From: a virus
Direction: 5' to 3' (one strand)
Virus record (IMG/VR): IMGVR_UViG_3300030012_000682
Span: 1 to 20,419 of that record
Length of the DNA stretch: 20,419 bases
Positions 20,401 to 20,419 of the stretch are shown in pieces (position 1 is the stretch's first letter; every line of letters starts with the position of its first letter). The position numbers and the translations under genes are program-made. The notes beneath the pieces were generated by a model that was given only the letters and a program-made list of their open reading frames with translations, had not been told where the DNA came from and did no database searches.

Positions 20401-20419
20401 ATGGCAACATTAAGAAGTG
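20401..20419 (+). CDS. Start of the probable major capsid protein (truncated by the window)
   Basis: Only ATG GCA ACA TTA AGA AGT (MATLRS) is present. The call rests on position directly after the scaffold-like gene. The 67-bp spacer before it (20334-20400) holds a direct repeat, TTTGCAC twice, and a short GGGT/ACCC stem, but no T-run terminator. Confidence 0.45.

Overview
The window looks like part of a tailed double-stranded DNA phage genome (Caudoviricetes), probably marine. It is AT-rich and densely packed, with ATGA, TAATG and 8-nt gene overlaps, and has no rRNA, tRNA, CRISPR or insertion sequence that I can see. A trio of exported Ser/Thr-rich proteins at the left edge, plus several small gene families, are of types I associate with marine picocyanobacterial phages. 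That host assignment is an inference and has moderate confidence.

Left arm, minus strand (1-1560): a membrane-anchored 84-aa protein is followed by three overlapping signal-peptide genes. The last of these runs off the left edge. A sigma70-like promoter sits just upstream. A two-gene plus-strand island (1670-2112) follows.

Early recombination operon, minus strand (6798 down to 2109): a run of small genes leads into a PDDEXK exonuclease, a ParB-like protein, a Sak3/DUF1071-type annealing protein, an HTH protein and an SSB-like protein ending in an acidic DDLPF tip. Together these resemble a Red/RecET-type recombination set. Two tiny membrane or exported proteins (47 and 43 aa) are embedded in the same translationally coupled chain.

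Control region (6799-6999): two divergent sigma70-like promoters, both with CATAAT -10 boxes and 17-bp spacers, lie within nested inverted repeats. Each predicted transcript begins at a short hairpin and carries the motif TCTCGCAAA close to its first start codon. Direct GTTTACT-type repeats sit between the promoters. Rightward small genes follow, and the first is closed by a strong intrinsic terminator at 7408-7436.

Middle (8649-10700): a RusA resolvase gene and a winged-helix replication protein gene diverge with only 3 nt between their start codons. The replication gene carries internal direct repeats followed by an AT-rich stretch, an arrangement like the lambda origin inside gene O.

Right arm, plus strand: ParB-like protein, FkbM-type methyltransferase and a TET/JBP-like 2OG-Fe(II) dioxygenase form a tight cassette, suggesting DNA base hypermodification. 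It runs directly into terminase small subunit, TerL, a DUF4055-type portal, and a 765-aa MuF head protein fused to a C-terminal HExxH zinc peptidase. After these come a 64-aa gene, seven small Lys/Arg-rich proteins, a scaffold-like protein and the first codons of the probable major capsid gene.
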